Source of the DNA: Symbiodinium microadriaticum
Taxonomy: Eukaryota; Sar; Dinophyceae; Suessiales; Symbiodiniaceae
Assembly (NCBI GenBank): GCA_001939145.1
Contig: LSRX01000511.1
Coordinates: forward strand, 127,153 to 191,152
Direction of reading: 5' to 3'
Length of the DNA stretch: 64,000 nt
Shown here: positions 47,606-57,264 of the stretch, piece after piece
Layout of the letters: each line of letters begins with the position of its first letter
Position numbering within the stretch: the stretch's first letter is position 1
Translations under genes and position numbers: made by a program
The notes under the pieces: model-generated
The model's input: only the letters and a program-made list of their open reading frames with translations
Databases searched by the model: none
Told to the model about the DNA's origin: nothing

Positions 47606-49606
47606 ACTACCACTACTACTTCTACTCCCGCTGCTGCTGCAGCACTGCTGCTACAACTGCTACTCCTACTGCTACTACTGCTACTACTGCTACTACTGCT
47701 ACTACTGCTGCTACTACTACTACTGCTCCTACTGCTCCTACAACTACTAGTACTACTACGACTCCTCCTCCTCCTCCTCCTCCTCCTCCTACTACTACTA
47801 CTGCTAGTCCTCCTCCTCCTCCTCCTACTACTAGTACTAGTACTGCTTCTTCGACTACCACTATCACTGCGACTGATACTGCCACTGCTACTGCTACTCC
47901 TACTACCACTACCATTACTGTCTGCCACGCTCACACAGCTGGGGTTGGAACGTACCATGGCGGTGGCTACTCCCGAACCAATATTCCGCAAGCACCACGA
48001 GCACCAGGAGTAGGAATAGGATGAATAGGAGTAGGCGGAGCAGGAGCAATGGCAGTGGTGGTGGTGGTGGTGGTAGTAGTATAGTGGCCGTAGTTGTAGC
48101 GGTAGCAGTAGCAGAGGTGGTAGTAGTGGTGGCAGTAGTAGTAGTAAAAAAAATCGGGTGATGGAGTCACTCGGAAGCACAAGTACAGTAGGTGGAGCAT
48201 TGCCGCAGCTTCAGCCAAGCATGGAACGTGGGCTAATCTGTGTCCCTGCCTGCATGAGACCGGTCAGCTTTCTCGAAACATTCTCGGTATCCGAGAGCTC
48301 GTCAGAGGTCATGTTCAAATCTTGACTATTGTGCTCACCTGGCTCATTCGAAGCGTTGCTGTAGCCGGTGTTGTTATCCTGCCACTGCAACGATGCTACG
48401 TACTTGCTGGCGGCGTCGGCAGTCAACCGTTGGAGCTTTACATCCGTGAAGTTCACTGAAATGAGTGACATGTTGATTCCAGCAGCTTCAAGCTCGAATT
48501 GGAATACCGCGAAGAAACTCGAATTCAAACTGTCATCCTCTAGGTTGTAGTCCATCACGAACCGCTCTATCACAATGGCAGCAGTCCAGGGTAGGACTGC
48601 TTGGTACTCTGCAAGCCAAGGTTCTTCTGAAAGCAACCGCCGACCCAACATATCTCCCACCGGTTGACTTTCACTGCCATGTAACAGTCTGGTGACGAAC
48701 AACCTGTTCGGCTCGATCTGGAAATGCCCTGCCAGAGCGGCATGCAATACTGATGGTATTGCCGCAGCTTCCGCTGCTGCCACTTCATGCTCCAAGACAA
48801 ACTCCAGAGAACCGAACACGATGGCATACCAGACTGTTGCTGGTAACGTTGGCGCAATGGGCCCGACCACTTCAAAGGGTTCAGAACTGCAGCTTGAAGC
48901 GTTGCGAGAAACGGCGAGCATGTCTCCTCAGGGTGCAATTTTTCAATGCCGAGATCCACTATTTCACCTTATCTGCGCATGCCCATGGCGGGTAAAGGCT
49001 GGGTGTATCGGCGGGTGCGACTCCAACTTCGGCTTTAACGAATTGACACATGCATAGTGTTGACAGCACCCGGCCTAAGGAGATGCCCAATGCGGTGATG
49101 TTGACCATGCAAGAAGGCCCTCCAGCAACACACACATCTGGAGTTTGTACAAAGCCGATGGGACCTCGAACAAGCAAGTCTCCAACATCTGTGTTGAATG
49201 CGAGCGGGTTCTGCGTACCTGTGGACACCATGCAGTTGTCGCTGCACAAACATAAGCGGTAAAGGCCAGGAGAAGGTCCCATGACACCCAGCTCAAACAA
49301 GGTTTGATTGGCATCTGCTGCTATGACGAAGGTTCCTGGAACAGGATTTGTCGCCTGTAACCTGGAATCTGGCGGCGCGCCACAAACATGATCTTCTGAA
49401 ACAGCCATCAAGGTGGGATCACCCCCCACAAGTGATGGCAGAAGTCTGATGGAACAAGGCGCATCTGGTGCGCATTTTTTCAGTGCTCCACTCAGGGTTG
49501 GCTCCGCAGCGGCGAACGCGCAGGTAGCCAAGCAACAGCTTAAGGCAAACAGCGAAATGCAATTTGAGACCCGATGCCATCTGTGCCGATAACTTGCCGG
49601 CACCAT
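30405..49606 (-). CDS. giant secreted modular protein (~5,579 aa), five exons
   Basis: Exons are 49606-49075, 48926-48250, 46507-44556, 44157-34803 and 34628-30405. Their lengths (532, 677, 1952, 9355, 4224 nt) total 16,740 nt, exactly 5,580 codons with the stop, and phase agrees at each junction. The ATG at 49,606 is followed by a signal peptide (core LFALSCCLATCAFAAA). The body holds about 34 modules built as CxxGxxC, then GxGLxxxDxL, a conserved Cys, then GxYxLCWC and GxLxxxGP. Inserted are SEA-like segments, an F5/8C-like domain, a ~200 residue insert, a YHYH domain, a second F5/8C domain, an SBBP-type propeller and a C-type lectin domain. No membrane anchor was seen. The last module stops just after its GTL segment, so a further 3' exon is possible. 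Inferred role: extracellular or cell-surface adhesion or matrix. Confidence 0.85.
31420..31835 (-). other. C-type lectin-like domain in the giant protein
   Basis: Hallmarks in order: GLWLGARWYSSGHWMWDDGS (the WxGxx..WxWxDG core), YMNWAVGQPS (NWxxGQP), EPLVYMRVPDGGWHD and HSFAIVCQEF (final W-x-D ... C). The NW-GQP and W-D elements are those that usually carry Ca/sugar contacts, but no EPN or QPD triplet is visible, so classical sugar specificity cannot be assigned. Confidence 0.75.
33560..35310 (-). other. SBBP-type beta-propeller in the giant protein, split by intron 4
   Basis: Blade-like repeats: WAVQFGGEGNDTASHVLVD, ALLAGTTSG, DAWVTKVGYNGSILWTRQLG, FGDDILAGLALNRQDHSVFV, GGTDCWIIKLSQYGEYINAF, GLVGGEGNDIVHGLHLY, GSIYVAGYSDDN, GHIYAAGSAVGG, EEDALLLKLVWG. 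The pattern GxxGDDxxxGLAxxxxxxVFVAGxT and DAxxxKx matches the SBBP (PF06739-like) family. Two blades lie in exon 4 and the rest in exon 5, which supports joining these exons. Confidence 0.7.
34629..34802 (-). other. intron 4 of the giant gene (GA-AG), 174 nt
   Basis: Exon 4 ends ..GCGCAG and the intron begins GACTGT. It ends CTGTGCAG before GATGGGG. Both sides share CAG|GA, the phase is 0, and the join reads PDPYAQ-DGAGTT inside the propeller. Alternative borders a few codons away cannot be excluded. Confidence 0.6.
37105..37600 (-). other. F5/8 type C (discoidin) domain in the giant protein
   Basis: FFTAVSARYIRIHPTNWYG, LRAGLVVQVC, ATAWVAEQAELGEWYQLDAG, KILSISGVVIRGRADADEW and TEFVVSYSMDGSAWN follow the discoidin order: ligand-facing strand YIRI.P..W, LGxWYQLDxG, I.GV.I.GR, V..F.V.YS.DG..W. 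It lies between LCWC modules. Confidence 0.8.
40785..41360 (-). other. YHYH domain in the giant protein
   Basis: The motif FYHYHATA lies at about 40,847-40,824, preceded by LGFMMDGVPLFAPL and DSCGGHADDLP and followed by the cysteine of NRLVGCL. This is the core of the YHYH family (DGxPxxGP, CxGHxxxxxxYHYH, GC). Upstream, ALDGLAISGAEAPDEGMDE and FWHSDRGPCIGVLSWA belong to the same fold. The family is of unknown function. Confidence 0.75.
41640..42250 (-). other. unclassified ~200 residue insert in the giant protein
   Basis: Between two LCWC modules lies a Trp/Tyr-rich stretch: EYWLVTGSGQYIPNFSIFLS, EKDFYYYVSGKLQACPNYV, GGNIAKQWIQLSDDAGSYHW, LRPKDFFRSPLAQWKIVQRD. It does not fit the module consensus or any domain I can name. 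Confidence 0.5.
44158..44555 (-). other. intron 3 of the giant gene (GC-AG), 398 nt
   Basis: Donor AATCAGAG|GCTGGG, acceptor GAAGCTAAG|GACCGTC, phase 2, restoring an Arg codon (NQR-TVYRLGV). Confidence 0.65.
44560..44990 (-). other. F5/8C-like domain at the end of exon 3
   Basis: LYTAFRFIPVRARSGDTVQI, AELLFYFQGSQVDLPGA, EEDARFAVDGRRATKFLDFR, GVGFEVTLQSPRQVDAVAYV and DPVAFMLEGLSDSWRPLA follow the galactose-binding-like F5/8C layout (RF.P...R, ..AEL.FY..G..V, A.DG...T...DF). The domain appears to finish across intron 3. Confidence 0.6.
46190..46390 (-). other. SEA-like segment in the giant protein
   Basis: VASVDYAALVASPELLSDVK, ATVARQVAQTTGVAMEQVRV, ASEGSLQLAVAIQT shows the pattern VxxxDYxxLxxxPxLxxxxxxxVAxxxGVxxxxVxVxxxxGSLxVxVxI. 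A weaker version lies in exon 2 near 48,805-48,695 (FVLEHEVAAAEAAAIPSVLH, FQIEPNRLFVTRL). The SEA-like call is inference from pattern. Confidence 0.4.
46508..48249 (-). other. intron 2 of the giant gene (GC-AG), 1,742 nt
   Basis: Donor CTCATGCAG|GCAGGG, acceptor CCAAGTGCAG|AACCTG, phase 0 (LTGLMQ-NLQQVN). The intron holds a large trinucleotide repeat field. Confidence 0.6.
47268..48160. repeat. ~0.9 kb trinucleotide field (CTA/CTG/CTC/ACG variants) in intron 2
   Basis: Almost uninterrupted triplets: ACG, CTA, CTG, CTC and CCT blocks on the plus strand, switching near 48,020 to GTA/GTG/GGT blocks. It generates long spurious homopolymeric frames (Leu, Thr, Val, Ser, Arg). On the transcribed strand the main unit is TAG/AGT/GTA. 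Confidence 0.95.
48927..49074 (-). other. intron 1 of the giant gene (GC-AG), 148 nt
   Basis: Donor TCCTTAG|GCCGGG, acceptor ACCCTGAG|GAGACATG, phase 1. The join restores the module consensus GISL-GDMLAV. Confidence 0.65.
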
Positions 49607-52600
49607 GGCAAGAGACCCGCGGATACCAAGTCACATTGCTAGAATGCTGAATGCAACTCTCTGCTGCTTGGTTTGGTCCGCCGGTCGATTACACATGGAA
49701 TGTTTAGGGTTTTCGTGGTTGACTATGCCACGGACATCTGATGTCGTGGCATGCTGGTCGGCTCAAAGCTCACTGATAGGAATGCATAATACCACCTCTT
49801 CCCACTGACTCGTAGCTTTCATTGATATAAACATTAGCTACATGTGCAAACTTGTATGCAGCTGTCTTGTGCACAACATTGATGTGGTCTAACACTGAGC
49901 CATACGGCAGCATCCAAAAACTACCCAACAATGTACAAAAGCTACAAATACATGATAATAGAGCATGTATCGGGCCACTGCCCAAGGTAGACGAAGTTGC
50001 CATGTGAAACATGCATTCCCCGAGTTCAACAATCCGTTCGGGAGCGCACCACACAAAGCCCACTAAGCAACTGCAGGAGCTATTGAAGCTATTGTCAAAC
50101 GACATGGACACGGAGTCGTACTAGCACATCACCGTGTCATGATTTATCATGGCGTATCGAGGAAGGCGAAGGACGGGGACGGGGCCTGCCCTTGGGTGAA
50201 TGGCTTGAATGCATCCTCTTGTTCGAACCTTCACACCCGTGTGACCTCGACCTGGCTTCGTGCACGTCAAGGCTGTCCCAGGCAGGCGGGGCGGGGCACG
50301 GGCCTCGACGGCGCTGCGTACGGCTCCGGAAATCAAACTCCCGAGCCCCTGGATCCGTAACGACTCCAGTCCCAAGCCATCCCAATCCCTTGCGGGTGCA
50401 AGTTGCCGTTAAACAAAGGCACGTCAACGCCATCATCCCTCAGCGATCATCACGCGGCATGCACTTCGTGCCCAGCTGCCGGTCTATTCCCGGACAGCTG
50501 CAACAAGCAGGCCGCCGCACACGCATGCTGCAAGGCCCGAGCCCGGGTTGCTTCCAATGTGTTCCTACATAACATCTTTCGAAGGTTTTAAAAGTACTCA
50601 AGGATACTCAAGGAGCGGGTTTCTGCTCAGAGTCCGCTGCGGCTTGATACTATTCCACAACGATTTTCCCAACATCCCCAACTATGTGTGTCACAAGTTA
50701 CTTGCGGCGCCTGATGACACGCTTATATAGCCAGGGTCCAAGACTATTCCCCGAACCATTTGCCTGCTGCATGATGCTACATGTCTTTACATCCGAACCC
50801 CACCATTTGAACCCCACCACCACCACCACCACCACCGCCACCAGCACCAGCACCAGCACAAACCCCGATTTCGGCGGCGAGGAGCTGAGGCCATTCGCTC
50901 GCTGCGAGGACGGGAGGTCTATGTTTGATCCTTTTGCGGCTCGACGATGGTTCGGTACGATTCCTTCCCGTTTCCGTTCTGGCTCTCTTCTGTGTGTTTG
51001 GGTTTTCGGCTCTGGTTGTTCCGTTTCGGTTTCCGCTCGAATCATGAATCTGTCTGGTCCCCTCATCTTTCGAATCCAAATTGGTTTCAAATCGGTACCC
51101 ACCTCCTGATTTCGACTTGTTTGCGGTAGGTCCCTGTGGCCGTTGGGCCTTGTTTGGGTGGTGCTGGTTTCGGTTCGGTTCTTGCTGTGGTCCAATTGTC
51201 GCTGTGCGGGGTTGAGCGTGGATCCCGCGGCATCGTCCATCCCCCGCCTCACACTCCCTTCCGCCTCCCCGACATGTCCCACTTCGGGAAGCCTGCCAGG
51301 TGCCTGCAACGCCTAATTCTTGTGATTTGCTGTTCTGGTGCGAAGCAAGGCCTTCCTCGATCGTTCAACACGTTGACATCTTTTATCGATGTGATTCTGC
51401 GCTGAGCTTGGTTTGGGTTGGGTCTCGGGTTGTCGGTTTGGGTCGGCGATGGTCGACGTCTCTCCCCTGTCGCTTGCATGCTCTGTTTATCTTTGTTTCG
51501 GACTGTTTCAGCTCCACTTCGGCTTCACATCTCCTACGAGGGCCTTGGGACCCTCACGTGACTAACAAGGCCGTGGCTCAGCACACCTCCTAGAAGGACC
51601 TTGGAAGCCTCATGTGGCTTCGTAAGAGAAAGACAAATCGAAAAATGCTCAAAGTTGAAGCTGCTGCTCGATTCGCGTCGCCAGTGCTGTAGCCTGACTT
51701 GTCGGATCTCTCCGCAATGTCTGCCGACCCGGGCCCAGTGGCCCTGGATGTTGGAAGGTGTTTTTCTGCCTGCTCTCCTCTACAGTCTGGTTATGTGCTG
51801 AAAACGCCAATCATGCGAACCGGGAGCCATGCGCTTAAAACCAGTTTCAAAACGATTTTCATGTGGGTGTGGCGTCCGCCCGTCGCTAAGGGCCTAACAT
51901 GCCGAAGCGCGGACTTCAAACCCTGCACTTTCGGTACCCTGGGTCCTGGGCGTTAGACCCAGTAGTGCCTGAGGGGATCTGAAATATCAATGGATATTCT
52001 TTGTTTTGTTGCTTGCCTTGGTTACGGAAGCACTTTGAGTGACATCCATTGATGATTGCTGTAATTATTCGCTGGCCGTGACTCACGGTCGTTTCCGGAC
52101 ACGTCTCGCCAAATCATGCAAGCACCCACCATTGCTGGAAGTCTTACGCGCCTACGTCTCGGTGTCAGCAGTCTCCGAGACAAAATTTCGAACAAGGGTC
52201 GGAGAAAGTAATCGACCCACATCAGTCGGCTTCTTTATGTCGCAGGCGGGATTATGTGCTGAAGTGATGGAGCTGTCCCAAAATGAAAGCATGCAGCTTG
52301 TTTTTGCCAAGCCCCCTCTTTGTTGATGACTTCTGCAGCATGTCATTGGCGCGATCCACAAGCTGCTCGAACTCCATGTCTTAGAGAAATGCCCATTGAC
52401 CTCTCAATCGCAGTGTGACTTGCTGTTGGCAATGGCAAATCTGACAGCAGCTTTGGAACAGGTTCTTGCCCAAGCATGGTTTGATACATAGTTTGCGTCA
52501 GGCTCGATCTCATGCTGCCTAAAACGGGCAGCGGCATGAGTTGAAAAGGATACTCCTGCCGGCAGCATGCCAGCATGCGCGGTCGAAAACATCGAACTGC

Positions 52601-52690
52601 GGTCGGGTGTAGAAAGCTGACGGAACAAGCAGCGGGACGGCGAAGCCTCGTCGGTGTGCTTGCTGATCAGCCATCCGGCCCTCCTTCAAG
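49607..52690. other. no convincing gene; upstream region of the giant gene
   Basis: Likely contains the 5' UTR and spliced-leader acceptor of the giant gene; a pyrimidine-poor TTCTAG at about 49,640 on the minus strand is one candidate AG. Otherwise only unsupported short frames, a CCA tract at 50,807-50,868, and a short imperfect direct repeat at about 51,530-51,620 (CTCCTA(C/G)..GG(C/A)CTTGG(G/A)A(C/G)CCTCA). Confidence 0.4.
50807..50868. repeat. (CCA)n / CCAGCA microsatellite
   Basis: CCACCACCACC continuing as CACCAGCACCAGCAC. Confidence 0.9.
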
Positions 52691-52694
52691 CGTG

Positions 52695-52865
52695 GGCGGA
52701 CGACACGATTCCGCGAGCTCCCCGAACTCACCGACCTGCAGTGCGCCTGGCTGCTGGTCGTTTTCTGCACATCACCCCGAGCTAACCAACCAAACCTTGC
52801 GGCCGTGCACGACGCAGCACTGTGGGAACGCCTCTCCTGCATCGGAAAAGCGCCTCCTCACGGTG
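52695..52865 (+). mobile_element. R2-like retroelement fragment (reverse-transcriptase 3' region)
   Basis: The plus-strand frame FRELPELTDLQCAWLLVVF, CTSPRAN parallels RIPALTDLQSAWLLLLFCAS, PRAN in the near-intact element at 58.4-61 kb. It is short and 5'/3' truncated; no other part of the element is visible nearby. It is a decayed relic in the opposite orientation to the near-intact copy. Confidence 0.7.
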
Positions 52866-52869
52866 TTCA

Positions 52870-55390
52870 ATGCAGTTTTTGGCGAATACACAAAAAACCC
52901 AGGCCCCAAATTCATACTGTTGCACAACCAAACAAAAACTTGGGAATGCCAGAACACTGCCAGAACAAACTGTGCACAGAACCTAGGCAACCCATTCCCT
53001 CACGTCTGTTCCGAGTTGCCCGGACATGAATAGTGGTAGGATTCTCACTTGCGTGCACGTGGTGTGTCCTTGCTAGGTTCACGGCTTCTGTTTTCTTGTG
53101 GTTGCACGTCGAGTTTGCTGTATTATTTTGTGTCGCTCAGGTTCGAAAAAATTATGTCTTGGATCCCTGCTCACGGCCTGGCTATACCCCCTCCTCTGCT
53201 CTAAGCATTTTGTATATGACAGCCCAAGGAAAACAAACCTAACCCCCATATGAAACGAGGTCTGGGCAAACACCAAAATCAAACATGTCGTAAATCATGA
53301 AAGAATACATTTGTCTTCAGCTGGCTATCCTGGATACTCCGAGTTGACTGGGTTGTGACCGCGGCCGTGCTTGTGGATCGGAAAAAACCAAATGCTTCTC
53401 GCATGGTCGGAATATGTAGGAATCTAATAGATCTCAAAGACGCATATAGTATCTGGACTTACAAAGGAAGCCAAGTCAAGTCAAACCTGAAAAGCCTCGC
53501 ATCGCAGGATATAGCGGAAATTCTTTTCGACAATAAAGTAGCCACTTTCCAAAGGAGGCAGCCATAGAACCCTCGCATGGTAGATTTCTGCTCTGGAGGC
53601 CCGAGGCAAGGTGCAGTCGATGAGTGCACTCACGGTTGGCCGTTAACACGCATTTACGCAGAGGTAAGCAGGCGTTGGAGGCAAACAGAGAGCGGATGCC
53701 CCAGAAGCAGGCCGCCACGTTTGGGCAAACCTAAGCCTATGCATCCTATGCGAAACACGGCGTAGTCATGCAGATCCTATGGCAATGAAACATGTGCCCT
53801 CCACGGGCACTCCTGAGCAAGGTGCTGCAACGTTTCAGCCCGCAGCGTCCCATGACTCAAGCAGAACAAGCAGCAGTTGTGCGGCGTCGCCGTTACCGAG
53901 ATACACAGGTCTCCAGGACGTCACCCGTGCCCTCAAGTGAACAACCGCAATACAAGCAGCGGTAAGTCACCGTGACTGTGGCGTACGACATAACAAGATG
54001 GCTGGCTACGTTGGTACCTGCTCGCAAAAGTGCGTGAGGTTGAGGTGCGCAAAGCAGGAGTCGACCACATGTTGACACCCCACAGCAAGCTTTGTTGTAT
54101 GTCTGCAGGTTTCGCGGCCATGAAGCGGTCGCTGTCAAGTCACTGCGCCCAAGCACCTGTAGCAGATCTGACTCTTGAGCCCACGTGCCAAGAACAAGCT
54201 TCGCTGTGTGGAAGAGCTGTGCCATGAGATTATGCCGATTTGTACGGACCTTGTACAAAAGGCCTAAAAGGACCATGGAGTCCAGCCCAAACATTATAGG
54301 CAGGATGGAGCTTTGCGGTGCAATGACTCACGTCTCAAGGCGGTTCAACTGGGCGTCGGACAATGGAATGGCCGCAAAAAGGAACCAAACGTATGGTTCA
54401 ATGTACGGGCACTACAACTTTCCAAGCACGCCGAAACCTAATTGGAGCGAGCCCATCCGATAAATATTCCTGTTTCCGAAACATTTTGGCTTCAAGATCC
54501 AACACGGAAGGGCCAACGTGCCGGTACCGATCGGTGCAAGGCAAATGTGGCCCTTGCAGTTCAATAAGACAGCAGCTTTGTCGGCGCCAACATGGAGCAC
54601 GGGCGCAGCACATCTCACAGAAACGCATAACTTCCATCCGGGCATTTACTTCCACCCAGTTGCCAGGGGAATGTCATGGTATGTTTGAGCACACCAAATG
54701 CAACGGAATAAAATCCTGTCCAGAAGTTTCAGGCCAAATGGCATGAGGGAGATGGGCCTGTGCGGCTCGACTTCGGTCCTTGAACAATCGTTTACGGTCA
54801 GATCGGTACGAGGTTCAGCAATCCAACGAAGCAAGCCCACAAGCTTCCGATGTAAGCCTAAAATGAAGACACGAATGGGCAGAGTTGTACCAGCAGTTTT
54901 TCACGATTACATCTGTGCCTTTTGGGCGCTCTGTCTTGGATGGCGAGGTAAGAGGGGTACCGGTCGTACTGTCTACACTGGAGAGCGCGCCCTCCGCAAC
55001 CAAAGAATGTGGTGCAGTAGTCGGGCCTGGCATGCTGGGCGTACTTGCGTGCCCGCAGGTAACCGCAGTGCAGTCACCCATAGGAGACGGAAGAAGGACA
55101 GTACACGGCCAGCTCGCACTTTCATCCGCCCATCAGAAGCCCGCAAAAAGAGAAGCACAAACTCCGAATCACCCAAAGAATCAGGGCCGGACATGCAATC
55201 ATGGCAACTGCAATTCCATGTCGTATGCACCTCTCCCTAAGTCTCGAGGCAGCATCCTTATGAAAGCAAGAACAACGGCAAACGGCAGGCGTGAACAAAT
55301 CCGGGGTCCGTGCACTGCTGGTGGGACGATTTCGGAACCTGCCGTGACATCTGCCAGGCTGAAAGCGCGAACAAGAAGATGCAGCATGAC
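52870..55390. other. no convincing gene; probable decayed repeats
   Basis: Short, broken frames on both strands. Plus-strand stretches near 54,030-54,230 and 54,380-54,750 have some coding flavour but could not be assigned. Confidence 0.35.
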
Positions 55391-55394
55391 GGCC

Positions 55395-56155
55395 TGGAGC
55401 GTGCAGCGGCTGAGTTGACGGCAAACGAGGAGTTGCTCGCTTACCTGGATGACTTGTACGTCATCACAAGCTCGGCGATCTCAGCGCAAACCAAGCCGGT
55501 CGCCGAGTTCGGCGAGGAAGTCTGGCGCAGCGACCGCACACTGCCCGAACGCGGGTAAACTGCGACTACGTGCGGGACAGCGACACCTGCGTGAAAGAGT
55601 AAGCGCAGCTGGACCATGTCGGACCATGTTGCCGGACTTGCAATGTGCGTGGCTCATTCGGGTCCGGCGCAACATCCCGCCCGAAGACGTGCGGCCGAGG
55701 GACGCGATCGAGCCGTGCGCGCGGTATTGCAGGCATGCCTCGGTGAGCATGAGGCCGAAAGCCTTCATCCTGCCATTCGCATTGCGCTAGCTGCAACTTA
55801 GAGTGTTTGGGCGGACACCGTGCATGGGCATGGGCTGGGCTTTTAGCATTTTTAACACACACGGCAACTGCGCTTGGCGTCGGCATGTGTGCAAGCACTG
55901 GATCGCGGGGCGGCGAGGCTTACGCCGCTGCCAGCTTGCTGCGCAGTCAGGGCTGGCAAGAATGCCCGGAGAAGCCGGGCCTGGCGACTGGCCTCACGGC
56001 TGGCAGTTCCACGCATCGCGTACCTGCTCACTCTACTTCCGCGGTCGTGTGCCGTTGGCCGGCTCAGAGCCACTGCTGTTGTCCCAGTCGGGCTCACAGG
56101 CCGGGGAAGGCCTTGCGAGGGAGCGTTGTGCAGGAGGGCGGGCAAAGCATTCTAA
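55395..56155 (+). mobile_element. R2-like retroelement fragment (RT catalytic to linker region), decayed
   Basis: Plus-strand pieces in several frames match the near-intact copy in order: GLERAAAELTANEELLAYLD and DLYVITS (the catalytic LDD motif, equivalent to AFLDDTYIV), PDLQCAWLI, EGRDRAVRAVLQACLG, then PGDWPHGWQFHAS and LLLSQSGSQAGEGLA. It carries several frame changes and lacks the N-terminal RT region and the endonuclease. Confidence 0.7.
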
Positions 56156-56309
56156 TGCCTTTCAAACCCCGGAATGCTTTGCGAACCCGGTTTTTGGAAA
56201 TTTTGAGAAACACTATAAACACTGTAAAATTTTTTCGTGCGTCTTACTCCAATTGTAGTATACCCGCCCGATCCCCCCTCCTATCCCCTTACTCGGCCCC
56301 CCGACTAGG

Positions 56310-56648
56310 CAATACATTACGGGAGGGTCTTTAATGTATTGGACCAGCCTCCGGGTATGTGTCAGGGGTCTGAAGGTCCACGAGAAATGGCAGTGTGTTC
56401 AAGTTCCCTGTCTTTCTCTCGAAACGTCTCTCGGGCTCCTGCTGCACTACTTGCACAAGCTCCGGACTGCGACGTTTTTTTCCTGCCTGGCGGCCCCCCA
56501 CCAGTCGATCAGCACACCGACCCATATCGATACACACACTACACAAAAGCGCGACCTGCCAATACATTACCTGCCTCGTTGACCCCCAGGGAACCCAGGA
56601 ATTAATGTATTGGAGGGTCGAACCGGCCCCCCCCCCCAATACATTTAC
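56310..56648. repeat. alternating inverted copies of CCAATACATTA
   Basis: CAATACATTA at 56,310-56,319, TAATGTATTG(G) at 56,332-56,342, CCAATACATTA at 56,559-56,569, TAATGTATTGG at 56,603-56,613 and CCAATACATT(T) at 56,637-56,647. They form two nested hairpins (loops 12 and 33 nt) and a larger inverted pair spanning ~240 bp. No coding capacity lies between them. Confidence 0.8.
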
Positions 56649-57264
56649 AATCGTGGGGGGATCCCGCCCGTACAACAGGCACACAAACGGCACCAGTGCG
56701 GGGCCACTTGGCGGAGTTTCTGTTAACGTCTGGATCCGTCTCAAAGAAGATCCTGTCATACGAAGTCAGGATGCAAACGCGTGAGCCACGTGGGGGCTCT
56801 TTCAGATTAGTGATATCTAGCCTCGAGTTTCCCGCACGCCGTATGACGCTAACAAAAACAGGCGAAAAGTTGGACCAAGCTGGACCGCTCGAGAAGTTGC
56901 ACGCCTATGGTGGGGAGAAGCTGGGAACATTAGAACAAGTATAGTGTCATCAAGCATTGGGGAAAAGATGCAAGCAGACCATAGTAGACCATTGGCCTGA
57001 TAATGCTACCGTTCATTGTGCGGGAATTGATTGTAGGTTTGCAGAATTTACCTTGACACCACATCCCGTGGAGAAGTAAGGCAAGCTATCGTAAAACAAA
57101 ATTGCCAGCCCCGTTCGGCCGCGCCATGCCGCGCCCCCCGTGCCTTGCCTGAGAGCGGCCTCGCTCGACCATGCTTGACCGGCACGCTGCGTATGGGGCT
57201 TGATGGTTTGACACTTTGCCCGTGCTCGTGCTCCGAGACCGTGCGCCTGCAGTTGTGGCGTGGT

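Noticed and set aside
47055-48180. Poly-Leu, poly-Thr, poly-Val and Ser/Arg-rich frames
   Set aside because: Translations of the trinucleotide field in intron 2, open in several frames at once.
50280-50400. tRNA-like GC-rich stretch near the CCCGAGCCCCTGGATCCG motif
   Set aside because: No cloverleaf arms could be paired. No tRNA or rRNA gene was found by eye anywhere in the window.
54363-54746. LINE endonuclease-like frame on the plus strand
   Set aside because: The resemblance was limited to composition; none of the APE catalytic motifs could be found.
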